A DNA stretch of 64,000 nucleotides. Origin: Peromyscus leucopus. Taxonomy: Eukaryota > Chordata > Mammalia > Rodentia > Cricetidae. The DNA is taken from the NCBI RefSeq assembly GCF_004664715.2, contig NC_051074.1:21926058-21990057 (forward strand), given 5' to 3'. The position numbers and the translations under genes were made by a program. This document shows, in pieces, positions 1 to 10,927 of this stretch. A model generated the notes under the pieces. The model saw only the letters and a program-made list of their open reading frames with translations, made no database searches and was not told the DNA's origin. Within the stretch, counting starts at the first letter, position 1. Every line of letters starts with the position of its first letter.

Positions 1-420
1 CAGTCACAAAAAAATATGTTGTGGTTTTATAAGAATCTGGAAGAGGCAAATCATGTTAGGATGGTGTAGTTTATCCAGGTTGTCAGCTGACGTGATGACC
101 AGAAGTGCTTCTCTACATTGTCTATAAATTTGATGGCCAGAGGGTGCCTGTGAGGAAATGACAGGCCAGTTTCACAGAGCCAAATGCATCTTGGCCAATG
201 ATAAGTAGGACCCTTTATGGACTTTTCAGGTTCCTCTTTAGGGGAGGCAGGCCATAAGGCTAGGTGGTCACTGTGCTCCTGTATAGACAGGTCTTTGTGA
301 AGCCACAACTCAACAACTAACAAGCTAGATCGCAGTGAAAAAGGTCCACGGGTTACTGAAATCAGCTCCCTGATCTGTAGGGACAGAACTGCAGGCCAGC
401 CCAAACCTTATATACAGGAC
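1..420 (-). pseudogene. Smok-like sperm motility kinase pseudogene A (5' part, cut by window edge)
   Basis: This is the start of a sperm-motility-kinase-like Ser/Thr kinase (Smok family, testis-expressed relatives of MARK/AMPK kinases), read on the minus strand. The window ends inside the kinase N-lobe. It aligns base for base with copies at 11190-12108, 53033-53952 and 56430-57250. The glycine-loop region reads GQDAFGSVKLAC in one frame, while the ATP-lysine segment (LAIKF) reads in another, so there is a frameshift between them. The second glycine of the expected GxGxxG loop is Asp. The 117-residue open frame at 51-404 is therefore a mixture of 5' leader and out-of-frame kinase, not a product. 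Identification rests on the fuller copies. Confidence 0.7.
407..416 (-). promoter_or_regulatory. Candidate TATA box of Smok pseudogene A
   Basis: On the minus strand this reads GTATATAAGG. It lies upstream of the leader that is shared by all Smok copies here. The same element is intact at 56282-56292 (copy E) and altered to TATCTAA in copies B (12199-12208) and C (52933-52942). Promoter function is inferred from position and conservation only. Confidence 0.35.
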
Positions 421-3400
421 ACTCATCATTCACAGTGAGGTCGGTTCGAGAAATGGTCCAATCACAGTAGGCTATATGTAGCCCACAGTGACTGTTTCCA
501 TTTTAGGCCCAAGGCACATTACCCCTCCACTATCTCACTCGATACTCTCAGGAGTCCTGTAGTAGCTTCCAATTATGTGCATTGTCCCAAGGGAACAGCT
601 GCCTCCATCACTTTGGCCTGGTGTGTGCTCCAATTGGGATCACTTACAAGGAGGTCCCTGTCACACTCTGCATACCCGGCCCTCTTGGTCTCATTTTATA
701 ATGTAGGAAATAACAGGACACGGCGCTATATAAAAATATGAGCTAGATTCCACCATGAAGTGTGATTGGGCTCAGGGAATCCTGGCAATCATCATGCACC
801 TACTGCACAAGGAGCTGCTAAACATCTCCAGGGTGAATGAGCCTGGCTCTCCAACTTGTGAGCTCTTCTGCTGTCCAGCTGATGGACTTAGCCTTTCCTA
901 CATCATCTAGCAAGATCTCTGAGTGTTAGAGGCCAGGTTTAGACTTAGGGTACCCTTTAAGCAGAAAAATGAAATGCAAGGAGTCAGGACACATCTACCG
1001 AGGAGGTCATTCCTCATCTGGAGTGAAGCAGGCATACAGAGGGAGAGCAGGGTGGTGAACAAAAGAGGGAGGTTGCCATGGCTCTTTTAGCCCTGCAGGA
1101 ATCAGGGCTTTCTGGAGCAGACTACCGCCACCATTACACATCACCTCATAGCAATACATTGATGGTCTTTCTCCCATTTCTACCAGCTAGCAGCACTCTG
1201 ATAAGCCCATAGTGTGTGCTGTGGAGCAGCAAGATACAGCCTTGGTTTGATGGAATTCTATTCCATCTAGATGCTTGGGTCCCATAAACATTTTAACTAT
1301 GTCAGGCAAGAGGACTTGAATGTGCTGCTTGCCTAGTTGGCTCTTTCCTCAAGAGAAAAACATGGTGAGCATTTGTCACTGATCATCAGATGTTGATTCC
1401 TCATCAGAAGTTCCACTGTAGATTTCCACCTCGGGAGGACAGTTTACAGTCAGTGGAGGATGCTTCCTACTTTGGAGGAGATGAGATGGAAAGATGTTAA
1501 ACATCCTTTGAGTCCTCTGCTGCAGCTCTTAAAAAATGGTCTCTATAAAAGAGGACAATGTTGCTGAAGCAAGAAGAAAACACTGACTTGTGATGTCCAC
1601 CTCAGGTTCATCTCATGTTCAAAACCACATATTCATTCATATTTTCTCTCCCTCTCTCACTCTTCCCACCCTCTCTTTCTCCATCGCTTTCTCCTTCTCC
1701 CTCTCTTCCCCTCTTTCTGTCTCTCAAGAGAAGGAGAATGTGCTTAGAATGTCCCCAGGTTCTCCTGGTCTTGAACCTGGTCTCCAAAGTCACACATTTT
1801 GTTAATCCTGCATTCTATAGCAGAATGTTTTTTGGCTTCAAATCTCTGTGATCAATGCCCTGGTTCATGGCTATGGCACTTACTTGTCCAGATGACTGCC
1901 TCCCACAGCACCAAGCAAGGAGGACACTATGCGGACTTTTCTGCACTTTGAGGGTTCTTTTCCTTCTGCTGGAATCCCCATTATGCAGTTAACAATTGTT
2001 TCTCTTTATCACCTGAACACCCCAATGATGATGTTTGAATGATCTAGTGCCTTGATTAAATCCACTAGGGTTCTACTGCTCCCAAAACACCCTTGAGGAA
2101 GTCTGAAGTCAGTCTTCACATATAACTGGGAACCTGGGAGGTTGGGAAAATTAGTCAACCTCACCAAAGCAGCCAAAGCCTGTCCTGCAGGCTGGCCTCT
2201 CTAGATCTGTGGAGTGTCCAGCTGTCTGACACAGGCAGGCTGAAAGGGCCTTGCTATGCACACAGGCATGATAACCAGGCCAAAATTCCATTGCAGTTGA
2301 GGACATGAGCAAAATTGCAGTGAGATGAGTCCCTGGCGATTCTTTAAGCCTGGCTTCAGGTTGAACCCCCAGTAGTGCAAGGTAGAGAGATTTCAGGAAG
2401 CTGAGGTTGCAGTCAGAACATAAGGGCCTGGAATCCTGCACAGAAATGCTGTCTATCAGGAGGGACAAGTCGGAGGGAAAGATGAGACTGAGTCAATGTT
2501 GTTTCCAGGACTTGGTCCTCTGTGTTGCAGTATGGACACAGACACTCAGACACAGACACACTGACTTTTATATTAAACAAAGAGTTATACGAATAAGCTC
2601 TTTGACATTCTCTACCTGCAGCTCTCAAGAGGAGGAAGAGCAAGCATTCTGACCAGAAATTTACAATTTAAGGAGGTGAGGTCCCATTAGGTGGCTTTGA
2701 TGGAGGTCACACAACAAATGAGGTTTCTGGGTCTCTTTGGTCTACAGGCTGTAGGACCCTTAGATCAGTTCCATCCATTTTCTCCATTTGCATTTCCCCA
2801 GTGCCCTTGCAGTGTGTACCTGGCTCTACAGTTTGTCTCCAGACTAATATCTACAGCGTTGATATTGTGGACTGCAGCTAACAGGCTGTTCCTACTCAGG
2901 CACAAAGTAGAATTGTTCAGGTGTTGTTTCGATCGGGCTATGACAGTGAATGATAATCCTGGGACTTAAGCTTGGGAACATTGTCATTTCAAGAGAACCT
3001 ATAATTTTCTGTCTTTTGGGAGGAGTCTGACTTATTATGCCAGTGGATTTCCTGTGAGCTCAGGGAAAACTAGTTTTGCAGAGTCAGACATCTGTCAGGC
3101 TTCTTCTGAGAGAGGCCCCATTTTGTGCTGGGCCCCTTTGCCTTCCTTGATGTCTTCTAGGCTTCATTCAGGTCCTCAGCTATTGCTCAGGGACTAGAGG
3201 AGAAAGCATTTGCAGTTTGTGTTCATCAGGTAACAAATGAGGCCGATCCTTGTGAGGTCCCTTCCTGCTCTGCAGAGGCTGGCCATCTCTAGGTCCTCAT
3301 ATGACAGGGACTTCTTTCTACCTGCACCTAAGTGCATGCTGAAAGGCCTGCCCTCAGGACAAAATCTGTCCCTGCCTCCCTACAGAAGACCTGTCTCTAA

Positions 3401-4788
3401 ACACTATCACACAGGTATGAGGGTCTTGCTGTTTCAATCTGGGGAAGATACCAGGATGCATCTCTTTGAGCTGCAGGTGGCAAAAGAATCCTGAAAGGCA
3501 TGTCTTCATTTTCCTGCTCTGCCTCTGCAATGACTATTTCAGTGTGGAAGCAGTTTGCAAGTCACAGTGCTGCCCAGGTGACAAGGGCATTGCTTCTGAG
3601 AGTTTCCTGAATCTCATGCAAAGGACAGCCTTTTGTGACCTCAGAGGAGCTAGGTACAAACTGGTGGCTCTTCTTGGGACAACAGAAGAAAATGAAAACC
3701 ACGAAGACACTTTTACCTCATGACGTATCCTTACTCAGGTGCCAATCTGAGAAAAGATGTCTAAAATGCCAAGGGCAAGATCACTGGCTCTTGGTTTATG
3801 GAGAAAAGCAGAAGTGTAAGTATTGTTGTGGCATTGGAAGGTCTTTGGCCAAGCTCCCAGTCTTTGCAGAGGTCCTTCAGATAAGCCCAAAGTTCTGGAG
3901 ACCCCTTCAGGGTGAGAAATATCCCCGATGTTTTTTTCTCAGAATTTCTCTTCTGCACAATGCACAGATGATGTTTGAGTCACATCCAAGATCAGAGAGC
4001 ACAGCTAAGATGATGTGGTCTGGGCAGGTCTCACGTGGAAGAGTCTGTGAACATTGTTCATGTTTGGTAGACCATGGGTGTTTCTGAATACCTTGTAGTG
4101 GGTGACTCCCGTGGTGCAACTGCCAAATATTGGTGACTTAGGGTTTTTAGCTGCCCAGAGATATGACTTGAAATATCGGATGTCACTCTTAGGATGTGTT
4201 CCTGCAGTCTATGAATGGTGTTCCCTAAGCAGGGGAGGTGGTCAGTGCTCATAACTCAGAGAGAATCCTGCCCAGACTCCACCCCTCATTCTCATCAGAT
4301 CCTTTTGTGAGAAAGAGTAATGGAGCATTGAAGGGCTCAGGTCTAGTGTCCAACTCTAACCTTGCTGTGTGCATCCAAGTGGGTGCTTTAGGTTTTGTTT
4401 TATGGCAGTATTTGATTATTGTTTTGGTCTGTTCAGATTGTGTCTGGGCCTCTTCTTCCTGCAGCCATCAAGATTCCTCCTCAGCAATTCAGATATTAAG
4501 TCAAAATAGATGCTGTCATGATGTGGGACAGGCAGGCTGCACCCAGACACTGTTACCTTTGGAGAAGGGGCCTTTCTGACAAAAATTGTAGCACAGATGC
4601 TTCTCTGTGCTATCCAGGATACGATTTGTGTGCCCACTCTGTCCCTGAGAGGCCAGAACAGGTTAATGTTCAGAGTGTTGCCCACCCAACTATAGTAAGT
4701 AGCACCACATATTTACTCTTGAGGTGTCCTTCTGAACAAGCAGGCCTAGGAATGAGGTTGAGCACCTACCTCCCTCCTCTCCTGACAG

Positions 4789-4835
4789 GTACTTCGAAAA
4801 TGTCAACCCAAGTACTGGAAACCAAGACAAAACAG
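4789..4835 (+). other. Exon-like 47-bp segment, unit A
   Basis: A pyrimidine-rich stretch ending CTGACAG is followed by 47 bases that contain an ATG (MSTQVLETKTKQ) and then by CAG|GTACAT, a plausible donor. The same layout is kept in unit B at 16505-16551. No flanking exons could be joined to it, so it may be chance. Confidence 0.2.
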
Positions 4836-5099
4836 GTACATCTGAGTTCCTTAGGTTGCAAAAATCTACTCCATGGAGACTAGCCATGAATTTGCTACCC
4901 AGACCACGGACCTACATGCTGCTGCTTTTTCATTCACAACTGCTCCACGTGAACAAGAAATAGACAGCACCCTGCTTACATTAGCCTTCAGTAGCTGTCA
5001 CTACTTTTCCCTCATGGACCTTTTTTCTCCTATGATAATGCTAAGGATCTATGGAATTGTTGAATGAGAATGTTCCCCATAGACTAATAAGCCCATTTT

Positions 5100-5395
5100 T
5101 GGACCCTAGTCATAGAACTGCTTGGGAAGGATTAGGAGGAGTGGCCATGTTGGAACTGGTGTCTCACTGGGGGTGGGTTTGGAGGTCTCCAAAGCCCATG
5201 CCTTTCTCAGTGATTCCCTCTCTGCCTGCTACTTGTGGGTGTGGGTGCATTCTTAGCTGATCCTCACCATGCCTTTGCTCTAACATCATGGACACTAATT
5301 GTGTAAAATGTGAGGCTGAATTAAACACACTCTTTTATAAGTTTTTTGCCTTGATCATGGTGTCTTTTTACAGCAAAAATAACTAAAACACCTTA
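5100..5395. repeat. Widespread rodent interspersed repeat (family not assigned)
   Basis: This contains the phrases 'gtctcactgggggtgggttt' and 'ccttgatcatggtgtc', which recur in many rodent dispersed repeats, and it ends near 'aactaaaacacc'. The copy in unit B is at about 16830-17097. I could not decide the family by eye; an LTR/MaLR-type origin is possible. Confidence 0.45.
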
Positions 5396-5730
5396 GCAGT
5401 TTTTGCCTCAGTGGATCAAAGAGGCCAATATTTACTTATTCAGAAGTCCAAGACAGTATGATGTGTCAGAGGCCTTTGCGGGTAAGTATCTCAGATCATT
5501 TCAGGCTTTTAAGAAGGAGGTTGTTGAGGAAGAAGCCATAAATAGTCCTGCCCACCTGGGGTGCCTATGAACCACAACACTGACCAGCATGGCAAGACAT
5601 GCAGTTTGTCAGAGAGCTCCAGAAACATAGCTTTTCTAAGCTGAGGCCAGTGCTGGTACAGGCATGGTGGGGGGGGAGTTCAATCTGCCCTTGAGTCAAT
5701 CTTCTTATAAGTGATCCTGCACCAATACCC

Positions 5731-6193
5731 CAGATGTAACTGTCTTGTTAAATAAGAAACACAGAGCCAAATACAGAGTTAAGAGCCAAGAGGTCAGAGC
5801 AATAGCTAAGAGCTGAGATTAAAAACCTTACCCTTCACTGCCGCTGCTGTGCTAACTCTCTACAAGAGAACTACTTCCTGTGTGTTTGTGCTTTTTATTG
5901 ACTTTCTGGTCTGCCTTCTCATTGGTTGTAAACTCAACCACATGACCTCCTCATCACTGCCTGTACAGACCTCCAGGTCTCCTATGCTTGGTATTGAGTT
6001 TAAAGGCATGTGTCTCCATGCTGGTCGTGTCCTTGAACACACAGAGATCTGCCTGTCATGTGATTGGGATTAAGGGCGTGTGCTACCACTGCCAGACTTC
6101 TGTTATGGCTTGCTATTAGCTCAGACCCCCAGGCAAATTTTATGTGTTAACATACAAATAAAATCACATTTCAGTACAAATAAAATATCACCA
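5731..6193 (-). repeat. 3' LTR of ERV copy A
   Basis: About 463 bp. On the minus strand it begins TGGTGATATTTTATTTG, directly after a purine-rich tract (6194-6215), and ends in the sequence corresponding to GTTACATCTG. It matches the LTRs at 17439-17904, 26936-27399 and 48143-48607. The outer end reads 'ccccagatg' where the 5' LTRs have 'tgcagatg', so the terminal CA is altered. Confidence 0.85.
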
Positions 6194-8996
6194 TATTTCC
6201 CCTTTTCTATTTTAATAAAAAGAAAAAAGGAAAAAAGTTATAACTAATATAAGAAAATGGGTATACAAAAATACAATAACTATATACCATACATACAAGC
6301 AATAAATACCTAAAAAAATGTCTAGTCCGTTTGTATTTGACAAATTCAGAGAAAAATTATTCCATTGTCTATCCTATTTTGGCAAGTCCAAAATGTATCT
6401 AATTCACTATCCTAACTAGTGCATGCAGGCAACTTCCAAAAAACAAATGTGAGTTGACAGAAACAGCCAGCTGCCTGGACAGTCACCCAAGGTTTCTCCA
6501 CAGCATTGGGCAGCCTATAGGCTTAGCATATAGGAGGTAAACAAGGTCAACAGTTCGACCTCAAATTTGGTGAGAGCAGTCCATGTACCAGAAACACCTG
6601 AATTCCACTAGTGTCATGTCATGATTCACGATTTTAAATTCTGGAAATTGTTGATTTTTTTTTTTAATTCAACTTTCCATTCTTCTTGGCTATGTGTATG
6701 TGAGGCTTCATCTAGGCATCCCATTCTCCACATCCCCCTATTAAATGCCAGTCTACTATTGAGAGGTGTGAGCTTAGTTATTCTTCAAGAATAACTGTTT
6801 CAACTGCTGTTCCATTACACATCAGAAGCCATCGGCCCACTGCCTGTTCAGCTGCCTTCAAAGAAAAGGGCACTGTACCTTTTCCATATTGCAAAGGCCA
6901 CTTCAGGGATGGTGTCATATTGTCCTGGCCTCAGAAGATGCCTTTTGATAAAGCCACAACCACACTAGTTTTGGCAAGAATTGGTAGTCCTTTGTTTCAT
7001 GACCTGTCTGTCCTGTTTGTCAGCAGTTGATTCGAGGATATTTTGTTGTCCAGTGGCTAACTTTTGCCCCAATGAAAGTTAACTCCATATGCAGTTTCTT
7101 CAATGCCCATATTTTCTCTGAAGAAGATTGGTACTGCCAGGAGCCAACATGTGTCATAGTCATAACAAAAAAGGAAAGTTTTCTAAGTTATCAAAACATC
7201 TTAAATGCCATATTCTGTAGATCTCTGAAGGGTTTCAAGATGACCTATCTAAAATATATCTGCTCAATCTGGAAAACATACCTAATATGACTACAAGTTC
7301 TATTGTAATGTCTAACTACTAACTTTCATTTCTATATATCCTAATAGTTGGTAATAATAACATTCAAGGACCAGCAAATTGCATTACATTGTTGAATGAA
7401 CAGTATAAGTACAATATCTTGAACAATATTAGAAATATATGTATGGCATTTCCTAACAATATCAATCTCAATATATATAATTTGTATACAATATAAAAAA
7501 TCCAATCCAATGTAAAGTATTTAAAACTAGTAACTGTCTTTTCCTTCCTTTCTTTCTTTCTTTTTTAAAAAGAACCTTAATCTCCTAGGGTTGACCCTTT
7601 CCCTAACCTTTGACAACAACTTGTAACCAACCCTCCAAAACAATGAAAATTATCCCAGACCCAAAACCCATTAAAAGACCAAAAAAAACACCTGCCGAAC
7701 ACCACCATTTTGGGAATGTGGGGTTCGTATTCTTAAAATTGCTTCCTGCTGGGTATGGGTAACGGTATCTTTATTCTGAAAAGAAAAATTTTGGGTTAAT
7801 TGTCAAATTCTAGGAAAGGAAACTATATCCTTCATTGTTCAGTTTGAGCATAGTGCCAAAGCTCAGGGCTTATCTCAAGTCCTTATTCAAGTAGTCTTTG
7901 AAACTGGATCATCTCAGCTAGCCATCTCAAAATTGCTCTGAGCTGTTTGTAGTCTAAAGTTGATTATAGATGATGTTTGTCAACTTAGTGATATTATTAT
8001 TGTCCACGTGGAATTGTTGTTGTTGTGGGGCCCCATCTTCTTCCTGGAGACTTCAGTTGATGTTAGGCCTGGCTGTGATTTCTTGCAGAAAATTGATAAG
8101 AGCCTCGAACACAAAGACATGTATAGGCAGCTAATTGAAGCCTTTTATCTAGAATTAGTTAGTACTCTGTATAACAATTAATCTCTTAACAAAGTTTAAA
8201 ACATATATAAATATATATATTGATCTTGTAAATTTTGATATAAAATTCATACTTTAAGAAAAGTTTAAAGAATCAGAATAGAATCAAACAATTAAGATTG
8301 TAATAGAATAGTCCCTTAATTTATTTGGTTTTTCTCCCATATCAGAAGATGGCTCTTTCTTCTGGCGTGATATAGGGAGTTTGCATTTTCCTTTTTTTTT
8401 TTTTTTTTTTTTTTTGGTTTTTTGAGGGAGGGTTTCTCTGTGTAGTTTTGCGCCTCTCCTGGAACTCACTTGGTAGCCCAGACTGGCCTCGAACTCACAG
8501 AGATCCACCAGGCTCTGCCTCCCAAGTGCTGGGATTAAAGGCGTGAGCCACCACCGCCCGGCGCATTTTCATTTTAACAACTTGCTTGAGTTTAAAGAAG
8601 GAGAGAGCCATTCTCCAACTCCAAAGTCAGCTTTAAATTTTAATTGAACTGAACTACAAGAAGACCAATAGTGTTAAATTTCTTTAGAGAAGACCAGAAA
8701 CAAACATTTAGGAAAACTTATGAAATTTTGTAGCTGATATACCAATAGGCCATTTTACTCCTTTTCCTGGGACAGATGATTTGTCCTTTTTCTTCAATTG
8801 TCTCATTTGTCCAGTGTTCTTCTGATTCCTTAGCCTTCATTCTCCTAAAAGACAAAAACAAAAACCTTTTCCCATGACTAAATTTGGGGAGGTTCCCTTT
8901 TGGCAAGTTATTATCTGATTAAATGAAAAGGCATGTGTTACTGGTATAAGTTAGTTTAATTTGGATGGTCATGCTGGTTGATGAATTATCACCCCT
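6194..8996. other. ERV copy A, post-integrase region without env
   Basis: 2.8 kb between the integrase and the 3' LTR. No env-like frame (surface plus transmembrane subunit with a cleavage site) could be seen on the minus strand. The longest minus frames are 60-75 codons (for example 8718-8906, rich in basic residues). AT-rich sequence dominates. The matching stretch in copy B is 17905-20638. Confidence 0.5.
8391..8562 (-). mobile_element. B1 SINE, unique to copy A
   Basis: A T-run (8392-8415, the antisense A-tail) is followed by the antisense B1 body with 'ctggcctcgaactcacagag' and 'gctgggattaaaggcg', ending at 'cgcccggc'. It is flanked by the direct repeat GCATTTTC (8383-8390 and 8563-8570). 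The corresponding site in unit B (20211-20218) has a single GCATTTTC and no SINE. Confidence 0.92.
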
Positions 8997-9866
8997 CTAA
9001 TTAAGAGGTCTCTCTTGTTCAAATTGAACCTTTATCAATTTTAATGGTATCCACAGCTTATCTTCTCCTGTAGAAACAAAAGCAAAACCTTGTCCCCAAT
9101 GTAGCACATATCCTGGTTTCCATTCTGAAGTCAGCACATCCTTGAAGTATATAGGCTGATATAATTCTGTAGTTTTTTCTATTATCCAATGTCTTTCTGC
9201 AACTGTTGTTCCTTTCTCATTAGCATTGAGAAAATTCAAAGATAATAGAGCATTATGCAGTCTATTGCTGGAGGGTTTTGTTACCCCTTTCTTTTTATTT
9301 AGCATATCCTTTTGAGTTCTGTTTGATCTTTCTATAACTGCTTGACCTATAGGATTATGTGGTATACCTATAAAATGCTTTATATTATAATAAGCAAAAA
9401 ACTGCTTCATTTTAACAGAGACATATGCTGGAGCATTGTCAGTTTTAATTTGTGCAGGTATGCCCACGATGGCCATAACTTCTAGCAAATGAGTGATTAC
9501 AGAATCAGGTTTTTCAGAACTCAAAGCAGTTGCCCATTGAAATCCTGAATAAGTATCGATGGTATGGTGTACATATTTCAATTTTCCAAATTCTGCAAAG
9601 TGAAACACATGCATCTGCCAGATTTCATTCCTCTGAGTACCTTTTGGGTTACATTCTGCTGGTAATGGCGTCTAATTGTAAAAGGAACAAGTAGGACATT
9701 TCTTTATAATTTCCTTGGCTTCTTGCCAGGTTATGGAAAAACCCTTTTTTAAACCTTTACTATTGACATGATGTTTTTTATGAAATTCTGAGGCCTCCAG
9801 CACATTTCCTATCAACAATTTATCAATCTCATCATTACCTTGTGCTACAGGGCCTGGTAGACCCAT
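8997..9866 (-). pseudogene. ERV integrase, copy A (broken)
   Basis: Retroviral integrase related to copy B 20645-21453. The N-terminal zinc-binding part (His pair near KKHHVNS, Cys pair CPTCSF) lies at 9672-9866 and is cut off from the core by an in-frame TAG where copy B has a glutamine codon. In the core (8997-9614) the first catalytic position reads QMHVFHF, where copy B has QMDVFHF, so Asp is replaced by His. The second Asp (KTDNAP) and the Glu (VIERSNR) are present. The enzyme would be inactive even without the stop. Confidence 0.88.
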
Positions 9867-9869
9867 ATG

Positions 9870-10427
9870 GGATCAGATGTGAGTTATATATAAAGGATGA
9901 CTCCTGTTCCTGATTGTGTTTTGTAGCTGAATAAATAGTGAAGTTAATTCTGACACATCAGGGATAAATTCTGCAGTCTCAATATGCAGTACCACACTTT
10001 CAGCATACTGAGAGTCAGCACTATGTTGAGGGGTTCTGAAAAATCCATTTATACCAACAGAATAGCATACAATTCCAATTTTTGAACTGAATTATAAGGG
10101 CATTGAACCACTTTACTTAAATTTTCTGATTTGTAACCTGCCTTTTTTTGTTTGTTGGCATCTGTATAAAATGTATGGATTTTTCCCGTACAATTTGAGG
10201 AAAGATCCAATCAGCTCTCTTTATGAGATCAATTCTATCGGTTTTAGGATATTTGCTGTTAATTTCTCCAAAAAAAAAAAATTACTGCAAGCTCTTTGCA
10301 AGGTTTACTTTCAGTCCATAATTTTTCAATGTCCTCTTTAGTTAAAGGTACGACAATTTCTGCTGGGTCTGTTCCTGCTAATTGACGAAGTCTCTATTTT
10401 CCTTTCAAAATTAAGTCAGAGATTTTT
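9870..10427 (-). pseudogene. ERV RNase H and pol connection fragment, copy A
   Basis: The minus strand between the integrase and the gap carries the RNase H-type segments (a DAN motif near 10150 and a VADSQYAES-like segment near 10010) and part of the connection region, in several frames. It corresponds to 21480-22070 in copy B. It is interrupted by the assembly gap. Confidence 0.65.
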
Positions 10428-10927
10428 NNNNNNNNNNNNNNNNNNNNNNNNNNNNNNNNNNNNNNNNNNNNNNNNNNNNNNNNNNNNNNNNNNNNNNNNN
10501 NNNNNNNNNNNNNNNNNNNNNNNNNNNNNNNNNNNNNNNNNNNNNNNNNNNNNNNNNNNNNNNNNNNNNNNNNNNNNNNNNNNNNNNNNNNNNNNNNNNN
10601 NNNNNNNNNNNNNNNNNNNNNNNNNNNNNNNNNNNNNNNNNNNNNNNNNNNNNNNNNNNNNNNNNNNNNNNNNNNNNNNNNNNNNNNNNNNNNNNNNNNN
10701 NNNNNNNNNNNNNNNNNNNNNNNNNNNNNNNNNNNNNNNNNNNNNNNNNNNNNNNNNNNNNNNNNNNNNNNNNNNNNNNNNNNNNNNNNNNNNNNNNNNN
10801 NNNNNNNNNNNNNNNNNNNNNNNNNNNNNNNNNNNNNNNNNNNNNNNNNNNNNNNNNNNNNNNNNNNNNNNNNNNNNNNNNNNNNNNNNNNNNNNNNNNN
10901 NNNNNNNNNNNNNNNNNNNNNNNNNNN
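10428..10927. other. Assembly gap (500 N)
   Basis: Exactly 500 N, a conventional placeholder for a gap of unknown size. To the left the sequence is inside the ERV pol of unit A. To the right it is the C-terminal region of Smok B. The A/B junction, and possibly a large part of an ERV, is hidden here. Confidence 0.98.

Larger units (their letters stand above)
421..5730. repeat. Unit A flank, tandem copy of 12209-17438
   Basis: About 5.3 kb between the Smok leader and the ERV 3' LTR that matches the flank of unit B throughout at an offset of about 11.7 kb. Open frames here (for example near 2151-2468, 2691-2969, 3237-4087 and 4238-4883) are short, not kept in frame between the two copies, and match no family I recognise. 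A imperfect (CT)n tract lies at about 1640-1725 and a widespread rodent repeat at about 5100-5395. Positions 683-830 are present here and in copy E but missing from B and C. Confidence 0.75.
5731..10427 (-). mobile_element. Class II (betaretrovirus-like) ERV, copy A, truncated by gap
   Basis: This is the 3' part of an endogenous retrovirus on the minus strand: 3' LTR (5731-6193), a 2.8-kb region without a recognisable env frame, integrase (8997-9866), the RNase H region (about 9870-10260) and the start of the RT-to-RNase H connection. It runs into the N gap at 10428. It is colinear with 17439-22070 of the complete copy B. Copy A has an extra B1 SINE (8391-8562), a stop within the integrase N-terminal region, and loss of the first catalytic Asp of integrase. 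It cannot encode a working element. Confidence 0.88.

Noticed and set aside
1590..1851. Ser/Leu-rich open frames over CT tracts (also 13215-13526 and 48877-49188)
   Set aside because: They are translations of microsatellites; copy-number differences between paralogs break or extend them freely.
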